From positions 1-64,000 of IMG/VR virus record IMGVR_UViG_3300005921_000006: a DNA stretch of 64,000 bases, one strand, 5' to 3'. The position numbers were made by a program, and so were the translations under genes. Position 1 is the first letter of the stretch, and each line of letters starts with the position of its first letter. The stretch comes from a virus. The notes below the pieces were generated by a model. It ran no database searches. It was not told the origin of the DNA and saw nothing but the letters and a program-made list of their open reading frames with translations. Below, one piece after another: positions 41,801 to 48,765 of this stretch.

Positions 41801-43084
41801 GGAAGGAGTACCGCATTCTAGTGATTGAGTTCCGCTTGGCCCCGTGATAGGAAGTTGATACCAAGTAGCCGTAAAACTCGCAGAATTAGGACCAATGAAC
41901 CCAGCCGTATTTGCTATAGGTGTAAGCGTTCCCGTATTACCCGGCAAAACCACCGCTCCGGGATTCGACCCAACCGCGCCCGCCGCCACGGGACCGGGAA
42001 AATTTGCCGTCGTAAGGCCTGTTGCACTACCCGTGTGGGTAAAGTTAAACGAGTTCGCCGCATCGGTTCCCGTGCCGGGTACAAACTGCAACGCCAAGCA
42101 GCCTTCTACCGACGCGGAAGCGTGCCACTCTGTACCGCACAAGGAATTGATAGGGCTGGACTGGCTTGTCCCAACTAACGCAGCAGTATTATTTTTCCAC
42201 GCGAAGAACTGACTTACTCCAGTAGTCGTGGTAAAGATAGAAGTATTCGCGCCGTTCGCAATCGAAAGGTTACCGCTGGGCGCGGCGTTGTTGTTCCACA
42301 GATAACCGGTGGTATTGGTTAACGTCCCGCTCGCGGGAGTGCCCAAATTCGGAAGAGTTAAAGTTACACCACTAGGCAGCGACAGCGTACAGGTTCCGGT
42401 CGTGGTGATCGTACACGTACCGGAGGCGGTAATCTGGTTCGCGGTTCCCGCCACCACCGCGCTCGTTACTGTACCCGTACCCGCCGAACTAAAAGCCCAC
42501 GCGCTACCCGTCCAGTTTAAAAATCCCGTGGACAAACTAGGCAGCGCGTTGCTTAAAAGTCCAACCACTTCCTGGGAGCTGGATGTGCCAGAAAGATCGC
42601 CCCCCGGCGTAAACGACCCACCACCACCCGTATGGCTATTCGCCGTACTAATCAGCGGATTAATCGTAACACTGGGTGTCGTACCGCCCGTCAACGTCGC
42701 CAGAAAAACGAAAACTCCGTAAGGCTTAGTAAAAGTAACCCCACGATTCGTTTTCGTCGTAGACGTATTACTGTCCGCCACCGTATCGCATGTAGGAGCC
42801 ACGGTGATCGTGCCGCGCATACAGCCGTACACATTCACGGTTACCCCAGTGGGCGAACCAATGGGAATTTCCTCGAACGTAGCGCCGTAAGCCCCGTAAG
42901 TGTTAGGGATTACCCCACACACTCCCGCCGCCGCCGTGGGGGTAGCCCCTATGCAGGTAGCCGCTACCGTAGCCGAAAGCGTGGGGCTGGATACGGTAAT
43001 CGTTTGAACCGGCGTAGACTGCACCTGGGCGTGACCAGGAACGCAAAGCGCTGCGATGAGCGCCAGGTACCAGAAATGTTTCAT
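38852..43084 (-). CDS. Giant exported fibre/adhesin-like protein, 1410 aa
   Basis: Starts at ATG 43084 after AGGAGGGTT, with a signal peptide (MKHFWYLALIAALCVPGHAQ). It is a very long, Gly/Thr/Ser/Asn-rich, strand-repeat protein. An internal module (GAGAPTPTLGTGGGMACAEG at about 41.4 kb) recurs (GASAPTPTTGTGGGVVFANG at about 40.4 kb). A Gly-rich stretch at about 39.58-39.98 kb (GGTGGAFNVTLGAGGAHGG and similar) may form a glycine-rich helix bundle. The C-terminal about 150 residues form a compact domain with paired Cys. Likely an adhesin or fibre. The part left of about 41.4 kb uses codons unlike the rest, suggesting a chimera. Confidence 0.65.
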   Translation of the reverse strand: MKHFWYLALIAALCVPGHAQVQSTPVQTITVSSPTLSATVAATCIGATPTAAAGVCGVIPNTYGAYGATFEEIPIGSPTGVTVNVYGCMRGTITVAPTCDTVADSNTSTTKTNRGVTFTKPYGVFVFLATLTGGTTPSVTINPLISTANSHTGGGGSFTPGGDLSGTSSSQEVVGLLSNALPSLSTGFLNWTGSAWAFSSAGTGTVTSAVVAGTANQITASGTCTITTTGTCTLSLPSGVTLTLPNLGTPASGTLTNTTGYLWNNNAAPSGNLSIANGANTSIFTTTTGVSQFFAWKNNTAALVGTSQSSPINSLCGTEWHASASVEGCLALQFVPGTGTDAANSFNFTHTGSATGLTTANFPGPVAAGAVGSNPGAVVLPGNTGTLTPIANTAGFIGPNSASFTATWYQLPITGPSGTQSLECGTPSSNISSCSFVTVGGGSFPLTVSGTVTSGGIPYFSSTTQESSSGAGTANAPILWGGAGTAPGTGHATDNGVVWAFTEGATISPTSTTQVGLIVNNPSGTSAGLANFNNNGVTEVNFSNTGEGLFGAGAPTPTLGTGGGMACAEGTAFTGVSTVDGLYCNSTNHALDLINGTTDYGSVDAAANALTFTGAKTFAGELITGELTETGAYTGNSTADSGSLIVMNCTSACAYTFNGSAVAGYTGGVVSVGTTTATVSLNSKNFNGATSIPVLIKDQPIYFTADSSGNFWGTPPLVAGTNITLTPATNGVTIAASGGGTPCTTTANSLQYDNAGAFGCVTDWTASATTLTAAAAGLFDASAATGAASVKLPAVVGGTQLTGTVTANLSTPIVIQNTDSSNNNTPFALGVTTPGTSTGQVTENINGATTQAALTQWGTGGSYSSGVLSGQTVVAQILPTGEMTFGASAPTPTTGTGGGVVFANGTAYTGVSATSGLYGNSTRSCADIINVTTDWSCALGAASVLGNLPVTLNFAQTTNSQAAFTVGETTAATGTTDVEAQISTLTTSTSIPLQITQGAAGPAATNAPAVLNISAAAAGGAASASINGLTGAPITLITGAGSAGGATTGNGGTGGAFNVTLGAGGAHGGTTTNTGGVGGAFSLTPGAGTQGAATGAGGAAGTYTIAGAAGGAGGSTSGTGGAGSDFLVTTGTGGAATSGSTTGRGGNVVFTLGSAGGTGTAGAPGQFEVTGGTVAAANTTPFFNETGTWNTTGVVDAGIFENITNTASGSGSKLIDLQASSTSQFALASQASNSFALGPNMVLGGTAPEITTGGTTPFLNMNTLLNVADACKITSLIIMNTTTTICSWTLPATAKTWAYQCQGTWESASVAVTLLLGTQFTQSPTVSNHNAIIWSTNAGTQTSAGPITNTGTTAVTTLTGAAAAATATGYPWQASGSFTGSATSGTFVIYGTAGTSGDAQINAGSTCTLY

Positions 43085-43095
43085 AACCCTCCTTT

Positions 43096-43605
43096 CTAGT
43101 ACAAAGCCTGGACGTAAGTTACGTAACCTTCCACGCCGGTAATCGATCCCCCCGTTACCAGGCAAAGCTGCTGACTAACCGGCGTTCGGACGCTGGTGTC
43201 GGTAGACCCGTTACTGGTAAAAATAGTGGTGGTGGGAATCGCCATCGCTCCGGTCAGCGCCGTAGCTCCGGTGTCGCAAGCCGTGGACGCGGTAGTTCCG
43301 TACTCGAACTGGATGGTAGGGTTGGTACCAACTACGGTCAGTTGCCACTTACAAACCGTAATATAGTCGCTGGTTACCGCGCTTACCAGGTTCGTAGTGG
43401 TGGCCGAAGTAACCGCCACCGACGCCGAGGTTTTCGTAATCGAAGGATTTTGACAAGGATCGCTGCCAACCGCAGCCGTTTGGAACAGGCTCAGCCCGCT
43501 CGGCCCTGCCGCTAAGAGATGTTGCTCGGGAGCAATCATCACCATAAGAGCCAGAACCAAAATCGCCGCTACACCGAACATCAAAACGTTCACTGACTTT
43601 TTCAT
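43096..43605 (-). CDS. Exported protein, 169 aa
   Basis: Starts at ATG 43605 after AGGAGGCGGC. An N-terminal hydrophobic helix with Lys (MKKSVNVLMFGVAAILVLAL) acts as signal or anchor. The rest is a beta-rich domain (VCKWQLTVVGTNPTIQFEYG, TSVRTPVSQQLCLVTGGSIT, GYVTYVQALY) with four Cys. It has the look of a secreted capping or surface protein. It heads the exported block in transcription order. Confidence 0.6.
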   Translation of the reverse strand: MKKSVNVLMFGVAAILVLALMVMIAPEQHLLAAGPSGLSLFQTAAVGSDPCQNPSITKTSASVAVTSATTTNLVSAVTSDYITVCKWQLTVVGTNPTIQFEYGTTASTACDTGATALTGAMAIPTTTIFTSNGSTDTSVRTPVSQQLCLVTGGSITGVEGYVTYVQALY

Positions 43606-44423
43606 GCCGCCTCCTGGAGTTGCAAATTGTTGATCTGTTTAAACTGCCCTAGGTTCATGTACACGATCCGGCCGCCCCAATACACTCTTGCGGGCCAGTT
43701 GACTTCCTTCAGACTCACCAGCGGAGAACAATAGCATCGACAGTTAAAAGTTGCTCCAGCATTATAAGTTCCATAACTCTTTTCCCCCGCCAGCTCCTCG
43801 GGGGAAGGTGGGTTATCGAACCGAAACAACACGCCCTGTAAGCGGCGATGACTTAGACGCACGCGCTGGTCCTGGCTGGTCTGCCACACATACCACGGCA
43901 ATCCCAGCTCCTCGCTCCGCGCCTGGGTTAACGCGGAGCTAGCTTTACTTACCTCCGTGCGAGCGATTAACTTTGCGCGACGGCGGGCGAGCCGCCCTAG
44001 TAGCGGTTCGAGCCGCTCCAGTTCTACAGCCCGCCCGCCTCCCAGTTGCTGCGCCGCTGCACGCGCCGCCACCAACGCGGCAACGTTCGATGGAAAACTG
44101 GAAATCAACTTGGCGTTCTCGGCGACTAACTCCCTTACTCGCTCGCCCGTGGGTCCGGCTAATTCCTGCTGGCGGGCGCGGTAAATAAGCGATCCTCTAC
44201 CGGCTTTGCTCGCCGCTTCCTGCCACGACTTCGCCTGCCCCACCCACAGCATGGTAATCATGCGCCGTGCAGCTTGCCTGGCATAAGCCTGCAAGAAGTC
44301 CGCGCCGGATAACTGGACGGCGCTAATGCCGCGCTCCCGCGCTTCGTGGACGAACTCTTTAAACACTCCCCAGATAGCGGAGGCGTAAGAGTGCTCGGCG
44401 CGTTGATTAGGCTGCCAGTTCAT
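43602..44423 (-). CDS. Minor head protein, MuF/SPP1 gp7-like
   Basis: A 273-residue protein. The head-morphogenesis pattern is clear in the C-terminal half: LIARTEVSKASSALTQARSE, LGLPWYVWQTSQDQRVRLSH, GVLFRFDNPPSPEELAGE and AGATFNCRCYCSPLVSL. The helical N-terminus fits binding to the portal. It probably enters the capsid and may be ejected with DNA. It follows the portal with two small genes between. Confidence 0.87.
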   Translation of the reverse strand: MNWQPNQRAEHSYASAIWGVFKEFVHEARERGISAVQLSGADFLQAYARQAARRMITMLWVGQAKSWQEAASKAGRGSLIYRARQQELAGPTGERVRELVAENAKLISSFPSNVAALVAARAAAQQLGGGRAVELERLEPLLGRLARRRAKLIARTEVSKASSALTQARSEELGLPWYVWQTSQDQRVRLSHRRLQGVLFRFDNPPSPEELAGEKSYGTYNAGATFNCRCYCSPLVSLKEVNWPARVYWGGRIVYMNLGQFKQINNLQLQEAA

Positions 44424-44667
44424 GTTTATCCAACGCCGGATGAATAAAGCTGTAGCTGTTCACGCCCGTCCTTACCTCGCGGAACCGCACCCCTGGCGCG
44501 GCCTTTTCCAGCAGCGCCCGGTGGTCCTTTAAATACAGCGGGAATAGCGCCTCCGTAAGAATCGCGCCTTTGGGCGGACGATAGTACATACGATCCAGCT
44601 TCTTACGATCCGGTAAGAACGTAGTTACCACGAACTGCGTAAAACAGCGTATTCCGTCGCGCTTCAC
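44407..44667 (-). CDS. Small protein between portal and MuF, unknown
   Basis: An 86-residue protein overlapping both neighbours. Basic N-terminus (MKRDGIRCFTQFVVTTFLPD) and a helical middle (ILTEALFPLYLKDHRALLEK). No recognised family. Placement between portal and MuF genes suggests a head or packaging accessory, but this is inference. Confidence 0.6.
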   Translation of the reverse strand: MKRDGIRCFTQFVVTTFLPDRKKLDRMYYRPPKGAILTEALFPLYLKDHRALLEKAAPGVRFREVRTGVNSYSFIHPALDKHELAA

Positions 44668-44852
44668 GACTCGTAGTCCTCGACTTCGTAAATCCTAGAC
44701 TCTACGCGGAACAGCTTTACCCGCTGCGGACACTGCTCCTCGGGGCAAACGTAAGCCCCGTTATCAGTACGTTTCATCGTAGTACCGCACTCGCAAAACA
44801 ATACCGTCATAGCCGAAAAACCTTCCGCGTAGCGCACCGGGGAAACGCTCAC
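44664..44852 (-). CDS. Small zinc-ribbon protein
   Basis: 62 residues from GTG 44852 (GTGA overlap with the portal stop), or 48 residues from ATG 44810. Cys pairs CECG and CPEEQCP around a beta hairpin (MKRTDNGAYVCPEEQCPQRV) make a typical zinc ribbon. Role unknown. Confidence 0.6.
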   Translation of the reverse strand: MSVSPVRYAEGFSAMTVLFCECGTTMKRTDNGAYVCPEEQCPQRVKLFRVESRIYEVEDYES

Positions 44853-46798
44853 GCCACCAGCCTTTTACCTTGTTCCGAAAATACTTTCTTACGGAACTCG
44901 GTAATAGGAATCGTAATCAGATATTCTGGTAGCCACGGGCCAGGAGAATAGTTCGCCTCCAGCGCTTCCCGCGCTTCGCCCGCGCTGTTAAAGCCGAGCA
45001 GCACTTTATCTTCCGGGTCGTTGCCGCGCATGGGCGCAACATACACGTTCGCTGCGTTTTCATTCGGACCCAGGAACACATCTACTTCGTCGCCGTCCAC
45101 GCCTTCGCTACCCAAGATGCAACCGTAAGGATTCTTCATTACAATCGACCAGCCGTTACCCTGGCGTGTGGAACCAACTGGGTTTTCTACAGCGATAGGT
45201 AGACCGGCAAACACCAGCGTATGCGCGGAATCCTCGAACGCGGCGTCCTTAGCTTTCTTGGGCTTCTTCTTACTCTTATCCGGCTTGGCTTCCTTTTTGT
45301 CTTTCTTTACCGGCTCGTCCTCTTCGTCTTCCAAGCCGCCGCCCATTAGCTCCATGGGGTCCATCGTCTCTTCGTCCGCTGACTCGATGTCCTTATCCGT
45401 AATATTTGTAAAGACGCCCGTCTCGGAGGACATCTCCTTCAGCTCCAGCATGGCCGTGCGCTGCGAAATAATGTTAGCCGTAAACGCCTGCGTAACCGCC
45501 GCGCTCTTGCTGGTTACGATTTCCGCCTGCTCTTTCGGGCCTAGGGAATTTACCGGACGCCAGCGCCACTCCAGGTCGTCGGGCACTTTGCCCAGCACCG
45601 ACATGGCGATCACGGGCATTAACTTTTGCATTTGCGGGTCTACTTCGCGCTGTTGCTTAGCTTTTAAGTTCTCGTAATAGGTATGCTCGTCGCCCTGATT
45701 ACTGTCGCCCAGCCCTCCGCCCGGACGCCCGAACATACGGGAGAAAGGTATTTCGCACGCACCGCAAATGTCGTACATAAACAACTCGTACACGTCGCTG
45801 ATCCCGGCGAAGCCGTACTGGTGGGTGGATAAACCGCCGCCCTCGGGGTCGCTTACCACGATACCCTGATTGCTCATCAACTGCGCCTGCGCCTGGATCG
45901 CCGCATAAAACGACTGAGCGCTTTGCTGGTTGCTGCCTAACCCAGAAATCATCTGGGCCAAACCCTTTTGGCGCAGCTCGAAGATGTTGGCGCGGAAAAT
46001 AAGGCTGGCCAGGTTGTAGCTGGTGTTGTCGCGCTTTTTCAGTTCCTCGTAGATAATTTCGATTTCGCTTAGTCCCCAGCGGTTTTCCGCCTGCCACTCC
46101 CAGTTGGGAAGACTACGCCCAGCGAAGCGCAGTACACGGCTGGAATGGACCTCAAAGGAACTAGCGGACTCGGGATTAACTCGATAACTTTCGGGATATC
46201 CAAAGTCAAGGGGACGATCAATGTCGTTACAAATGTTGGCGCTAGGGGAGATACCTGCCCACCGATCAAAGACAAGAAGTCCGCGAAACGAATCAAGGTC
46301 TACGTCCTCCACGTCCAGGGGCTTCTCCATTTGCTTGGGAGATTCCTGCCCCTTAATAATCATTACCGCGCCCGAGCCACCGAACAACCGCGCCCACTTC
46401 AGGGCTTCCAGCACTTTGGCCTGGACGCCACCCAGCTTCATCGCCATATCGAGCTTTTTAATCTGCTTGGGCGAAATCTCCGTGGTGATGGCGAACCAGT
46501 TTTTAACTAGGTCTTCGGCAACGCTGTCAATCACTTTTCTTGCAATCCAATTTGATCTATAAAGCGATTGGAGCAAAATGTAGTTGTACGACAACCTTGT
46601 CATCGGGTAGTTCGTACCCTCTAACAAGTTGTTCGACCCCCAACCGATGCGAGCTAGCGTATTGTTAAACGCATCCAGCGCCGTCTTCGTAGCAGGGGCT
46701 ACGTTGCTATGTCGCGAGGCTTCCACGCGGAACGCGGAGATGGCCCGCGCTTCGTCCAACGTAATCTTCGGCTTATAAATCTGGTAAGCGCTGCTCAC
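44849..46798 (-). CDS. Portal protein (DUF1073-type) fused to inorganic-pyrophosphatase-like domain
   Basis: A 649-residue protein. Residues about 1-480 are a DUF1073-type portal (NYILLQSLYRSNWIARKVID, ALKWARLFGGSGAVMIIKGQ, DVYELFMYDICGACEIPFSR, MFGRPGGGLGDSNQGDEHTY). A Lys/Asp/Glu/Pro linker (about 485-530) leads to a C-terminal domain of about 120 residues: FAGLPIAVENPVGSTRQGNG, YGCILGSEGVDGDEVDVFLG, VYVAPMRGNDPEDKVLLGFN. This matches the phage InPase (inorganic pyrophosphatase-like) domain known from polyvalent proteins, with acidic GVDGDEVDVF retained. Portals normally end after the first part. Confidence 0.85.
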   Translation of the reverse strand: MSSAYQIYKPKITLDEARAISAFRVEASRHSNVAPATKTALDAFNNTLARIGWGSNNLLEGTNYPMTRLSYNYILLQSLYRSNWIARKVIDSVAEDLVKNWFAITTEISPKQIKKLDMAMKLGGVQAKVLEALKWARLFGGSGAVMIIKGQESPKQMEKPLDVEDVDLDSFRGLLVFDRWAGISPSANICNDIDRPLDFGYPESYRVNPESASSFEVHSSRVLRFAGRSLPNWEWQAENRWGLSEIEIIYEELKKRDNTSYNLASLIFRANIFELRQKGLAQMISGLGSNQQSAQSFYAAIQAQAQLMSNQGIVVSDPEGGGLSTHQYGFAGISDVYELFMYDICGACEIPFSRMFGRPGGGLGDSNQGDEHTYYENLKAKQQREVDPQMQKLMPVIAMSVLGKVPDDLEWRWRPVNSLGPKEQAEIVTSKSAAVTQAFTANIISQRTAMLELKEMSSETGVFTNITDKDIESADEETMDPMELMGGGLEDEEDEPVKKDKKEAKPDKSKKKPKKAKDAAFEDSAHTLVFAGLPIAVENPVGSTRQGNGWSIVMKNPYGCILGSEGVDGDEVDVFLGPNENAANVYVAPMRGNDPEDKVLLGFNSAGEAREALEANYSPGPWLPEYLITIPITEFRKKVFSEQGKRLVA

Positions 46799-47007
46799 GC
46801 CTGCTCCGTAAACAGCGTCCGCATTTGTTCGCCCACTACACCCACCATTGCGCCGTCCCGGACCAGGATTAAGTCTCCGTCCGGCATAAGGAAAGCGTCG
46901 TAAATCGACTTCGCCGCCAGTTCGCTACGCGCAATATTAACCGCGATAGCCGCCTGCTCCGTAGGGAGCAGCACTTCGTCCGGGCAAAGGTGGTTGGCGA
47001 GAATCAA
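46795..47007 (-). CDS. Small protein, 70 aa, unknown
   Basis: Start taken as TTG 47007 because GGAGGT lies just upstream and it overlaps the previous stop as TTGA, a layout seen elsewhere here; GTG 47034 would add a beta hairpin. Text ANHLCPDEVLLPTEQAAIAV then SIYDAFLMPDGDLILVRDGA. No recognised family. Confidence 0.55.
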   Translation of the reverse strand: MILANHLCPDEVLLPTEQAAIAVNIARSELAAKSIYDAFLMPDGDLILVRDGAMVGVVGEQMRTLFTEQA

Positions 47008-47657
47008 TTTACCTCCAATGCAAATACGAAACACCCGCCCGGAAACCCCGTAGAAATACGCCGGACTTTCTTTAAAGGAATATGAACTCGATGGCAGTAA
47101 TGCGTCGCTTCTACTGGCGTAAGACAACCCGGCAATGCATCGCAAATCTCCACCATAGTAAGTTCGGGCTTCTTGGCGAAGGCTTCAAAAATAAGCTGCG
47201 TCCAGGTCGAACAATCGCGCCACTTACGCTTCTTACGGGGAATTACCTGCACCGAAGTTTGCGTTCTGTATTTAGGCAAGTGCAAAGCGTGCCGCATTTG
47301 AATTTCCGTGCCGGGCATTTGCTGCCGGTAAGCCTCCTGCTCTCGTAGCAATTCCTCCGCATTTAACTCCAGCGACGGCTGGCGGGCGCAGGTAGAGCAA
47401 AGCCGCTGGCCTTTATCGCGCCGCAGCTCGGCGGGGCGCTCGTCCGAATAACCAGCAACGCTGTAGTACCGCGTCTTACGAATTTCAAACACTTCCGTAG
47501 GCGCAAACTTACGTGGGAAACTGCGCCCGCAAAGCTCACAATATTTTAACTCCACCACTTTCGCGTTTTCGGGCACGCGGCAAGCTTCCGGCAGCGGTAC
47601 AATGCCGATACCGTTATGGACAGGCGCAATGTTACGGATGGTGGCTTGGGTGCTCAT
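47004..47657 (-). CDS. Protein with Cys pairs and C-terminal helix-turn-helix-like region
   Basis: A 217-residue protein. Cys pairs CELCGRSF (about 40) and CSTC (about 87) probably bind one zinc. The C-terminal region (LIFEAFAKKPELTMVEICDA and TPVEATHYCHRVHIPLKKVR) looks like a small winged helix, so DNA binding is plausible. Located between terminase and portal genes; no family recognised. Confidence 0.55.
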   Translation of the reverse strand: MSTQATIRNIAPVHNGIGIVPLPEACRVPENAKVVELKYCELCGRSFPRKFAPTEVFEIRKTRYYSVAGYSDERPAELRRDKGQRLCSTCARQPSLELNAEELLREQEAYRQQMPGTEIQMRHALHLPKYRTQTSVQVIPRKKRKWRDCSTWTQLIFEAFAKKPELTMVEICDALPGCLTPVEATHYCHRVHIPLKKVRRISTGFPGGCFVFALEVN

Positions 47658-47938
47658 GCGGCCTTCTTTAATTCAATTACGTTCGTTGGAATATCCCAGC
47701 GCAGACAAACCGGCTCTTTTTCATTCCGGCAAGTTACAAGCAGCGCTTCACGGGTACGCTCAATACTCAACACATCGAACTTCACAATCGGTGTAGCCGG
47801 ACGCACTACCACGAAACCATTTGCCCGTAAACTCTTCGTAAAATCGGTTGACGACGCAGCTTTCAAATCAAAATACGAGCAAATATTTTGAAACTCTTTA
47901 AAGCTCAACTGCTCCGCCACTTGTTTCGCCGTCAGCAT
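47654..47938 (-). CDS. Small protein, 94 aa, unknown
   Basis: Starts at ATG 47938 (MLTAKQVAEQLSFKEFQNIC); the longer in-frame start overlaps the upstream gene. A helical N-terminus is followed by a strand-rich region (FVVVRPATPIVKFDVLSIER, EALLVTCRNEKEPVCLRWDI). ATGA overlap with the next gene. Not recognised. Confidence 0.55.
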   Translation of the reverse strand: MLTAKQVAEQLSFKEFQNICSYFDLKAASSTDFTKSLRANGFVVVRPATPIVKFDVLSIERTREALLVTCRNEKEPVCLRWDIPTNVIELKKAA

Positions 47939-47939
47939 A

Positions 47940-48164
47940 CTATGCCGCGCCCAGTTCCTTCTGCTCGTTCGGATCGGGAATCGCCACCTGTATCTGCCGA
48001 TTCTTGCAGCCCCCGTGTCCAGCGAAGCGGTCATGGGCGTTACCGACAATGGTAAAGACACGGTACAGGTAGCGCTGTTCATCTTCGTGTTTTAGGCGAG
48101 GACGGATATTTTCCACGGGTACGTCTTTGGCTCGGCACACGGGGCAAGAGAAGAAAGCGATCAC
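47940..48164 (-). CDS. Small zinc-motif protein, 74 aa
   Basis: Begins MIAFFSCPVCRAKDVPVENI. CPVC and a later HGGC could form one zinc site. Polar, with no signal. Overlaps the previous gene by GTGA. Small zinc proteins of this kind are common beside phage terminase genes, without known roles. Confidence 0.55.
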   Translation of the reverse strand: MIAFFSCPVCRAKDVPVENIRPRLKHEDEQRYLYRVFTIVGNAHDRFAGHGGCKNRQIQVAIPDPNEQKELGAA

Positions 48165-48370
48165 AGCAACGTAACTCCTAAAGTACGCCCTGTAATTGCG
48201 TAAAGATTATTGCTGCGAATGTAGTCTACATCCGCATGACGCAAGCCTTCCAGCTCAATTTCTCCCGGCATATCACGGTAGTCTGAGGCGGCCCACTCCT
48301 TCGCTAAAACAGTGTTTATCTGCATCATCTCCTCAGCAGCCGAAGCAGCATTTATTAAAACCACCTTCAT
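48161..48370 (-). CDS. Small protein, 69 aa, unknown
   Basis: ATG 48370 preceded by GGGAGGGACGGT, a strong site; the longer in-frame start is inside the upstream gene. Product MKVVLINAASAAEEMMQINT... is helical and then beta-rich (NNLYAITGRTLGVTLL). Not recognised. Confidence 0.55.
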   Translation of the reverse strand: MKVVLINAASAAEEMMQINTVLAKEWAASDYRDMPGEIELEGLRHADVDYIRSNNLYAITGRTLGVTLL

Positions 48371-48765
48371 ACCGTCCCTCCCACGTAAGTAATCGTAATT
48401 GGCTCGCCGTTCGCCCCGTTCAGCACATCCATCAACACGGCAAATGCAGCACGGGAACCCCCAACCCAATCCGTACTCCGCGTCTGGCCCACCACCGTAC
48501 AACCTTCGGTATCCGCTGGATCGTTACCGGGATGGACTTCAATTTCGGTAAAGTCTGGGACATCCTGAATGTGTGGTGTAAGCACCCCGAACCGCGCCGA
48601 CATTTGCAGCACCACCGCGTAAGTTCCAGCCGAAATACAATAAGGCTTGCCCTGCGAGCGATCGCTGCGCGGCTCTAACGTATAACACTCGAACATTCCA
48701 TTCACCGACAGCTCACCCGTGGTGGACTGGTCGGTAAACGTGTCGCGTTGGACCACGATGTTCAC
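48367..48765 (-). CDS. DUF5675-type protein
   Basis: About 132 residues from GTG 48765 (GTGA overlap with the terminase stop, GGAGG upstream). The pattern GELSVNGMFECYTLEPR, YCISAGTYAVVLQMSARFGV, FTEIEVHPGNDPADTEGCTV and VG follows the DUF5675 family, which has the fold of L,D-transpeptidase-like catalytic domains with His and Cys (HPGN, DTEGC). Members occur in phage packaging and lysis regions; activity on peptidoglycan is a guess. Confidence 0.75.
   Translation of the reverse strand: MNIVVQRDTFTDQSTTGELSVNGMFECYTLEPRSDRSQGKPYCISAGTYAVVLQMSARFGVLTPHIQDVPDFTEIEVHPGNDPADTEGCTVVGQTRSTDWVGGSRAAFAVLMDVLNGANGEPITITYVGGTV

Noticed and set aside
37000-43100. Long + strand frames opposite the giant fibre gene (e.g. 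39468-39818, 42309-42722)
   Set aside because: Pro/Val/Ala-rich shadows of the Gly/Thr-rich - strand gene; no start signals and no domain.
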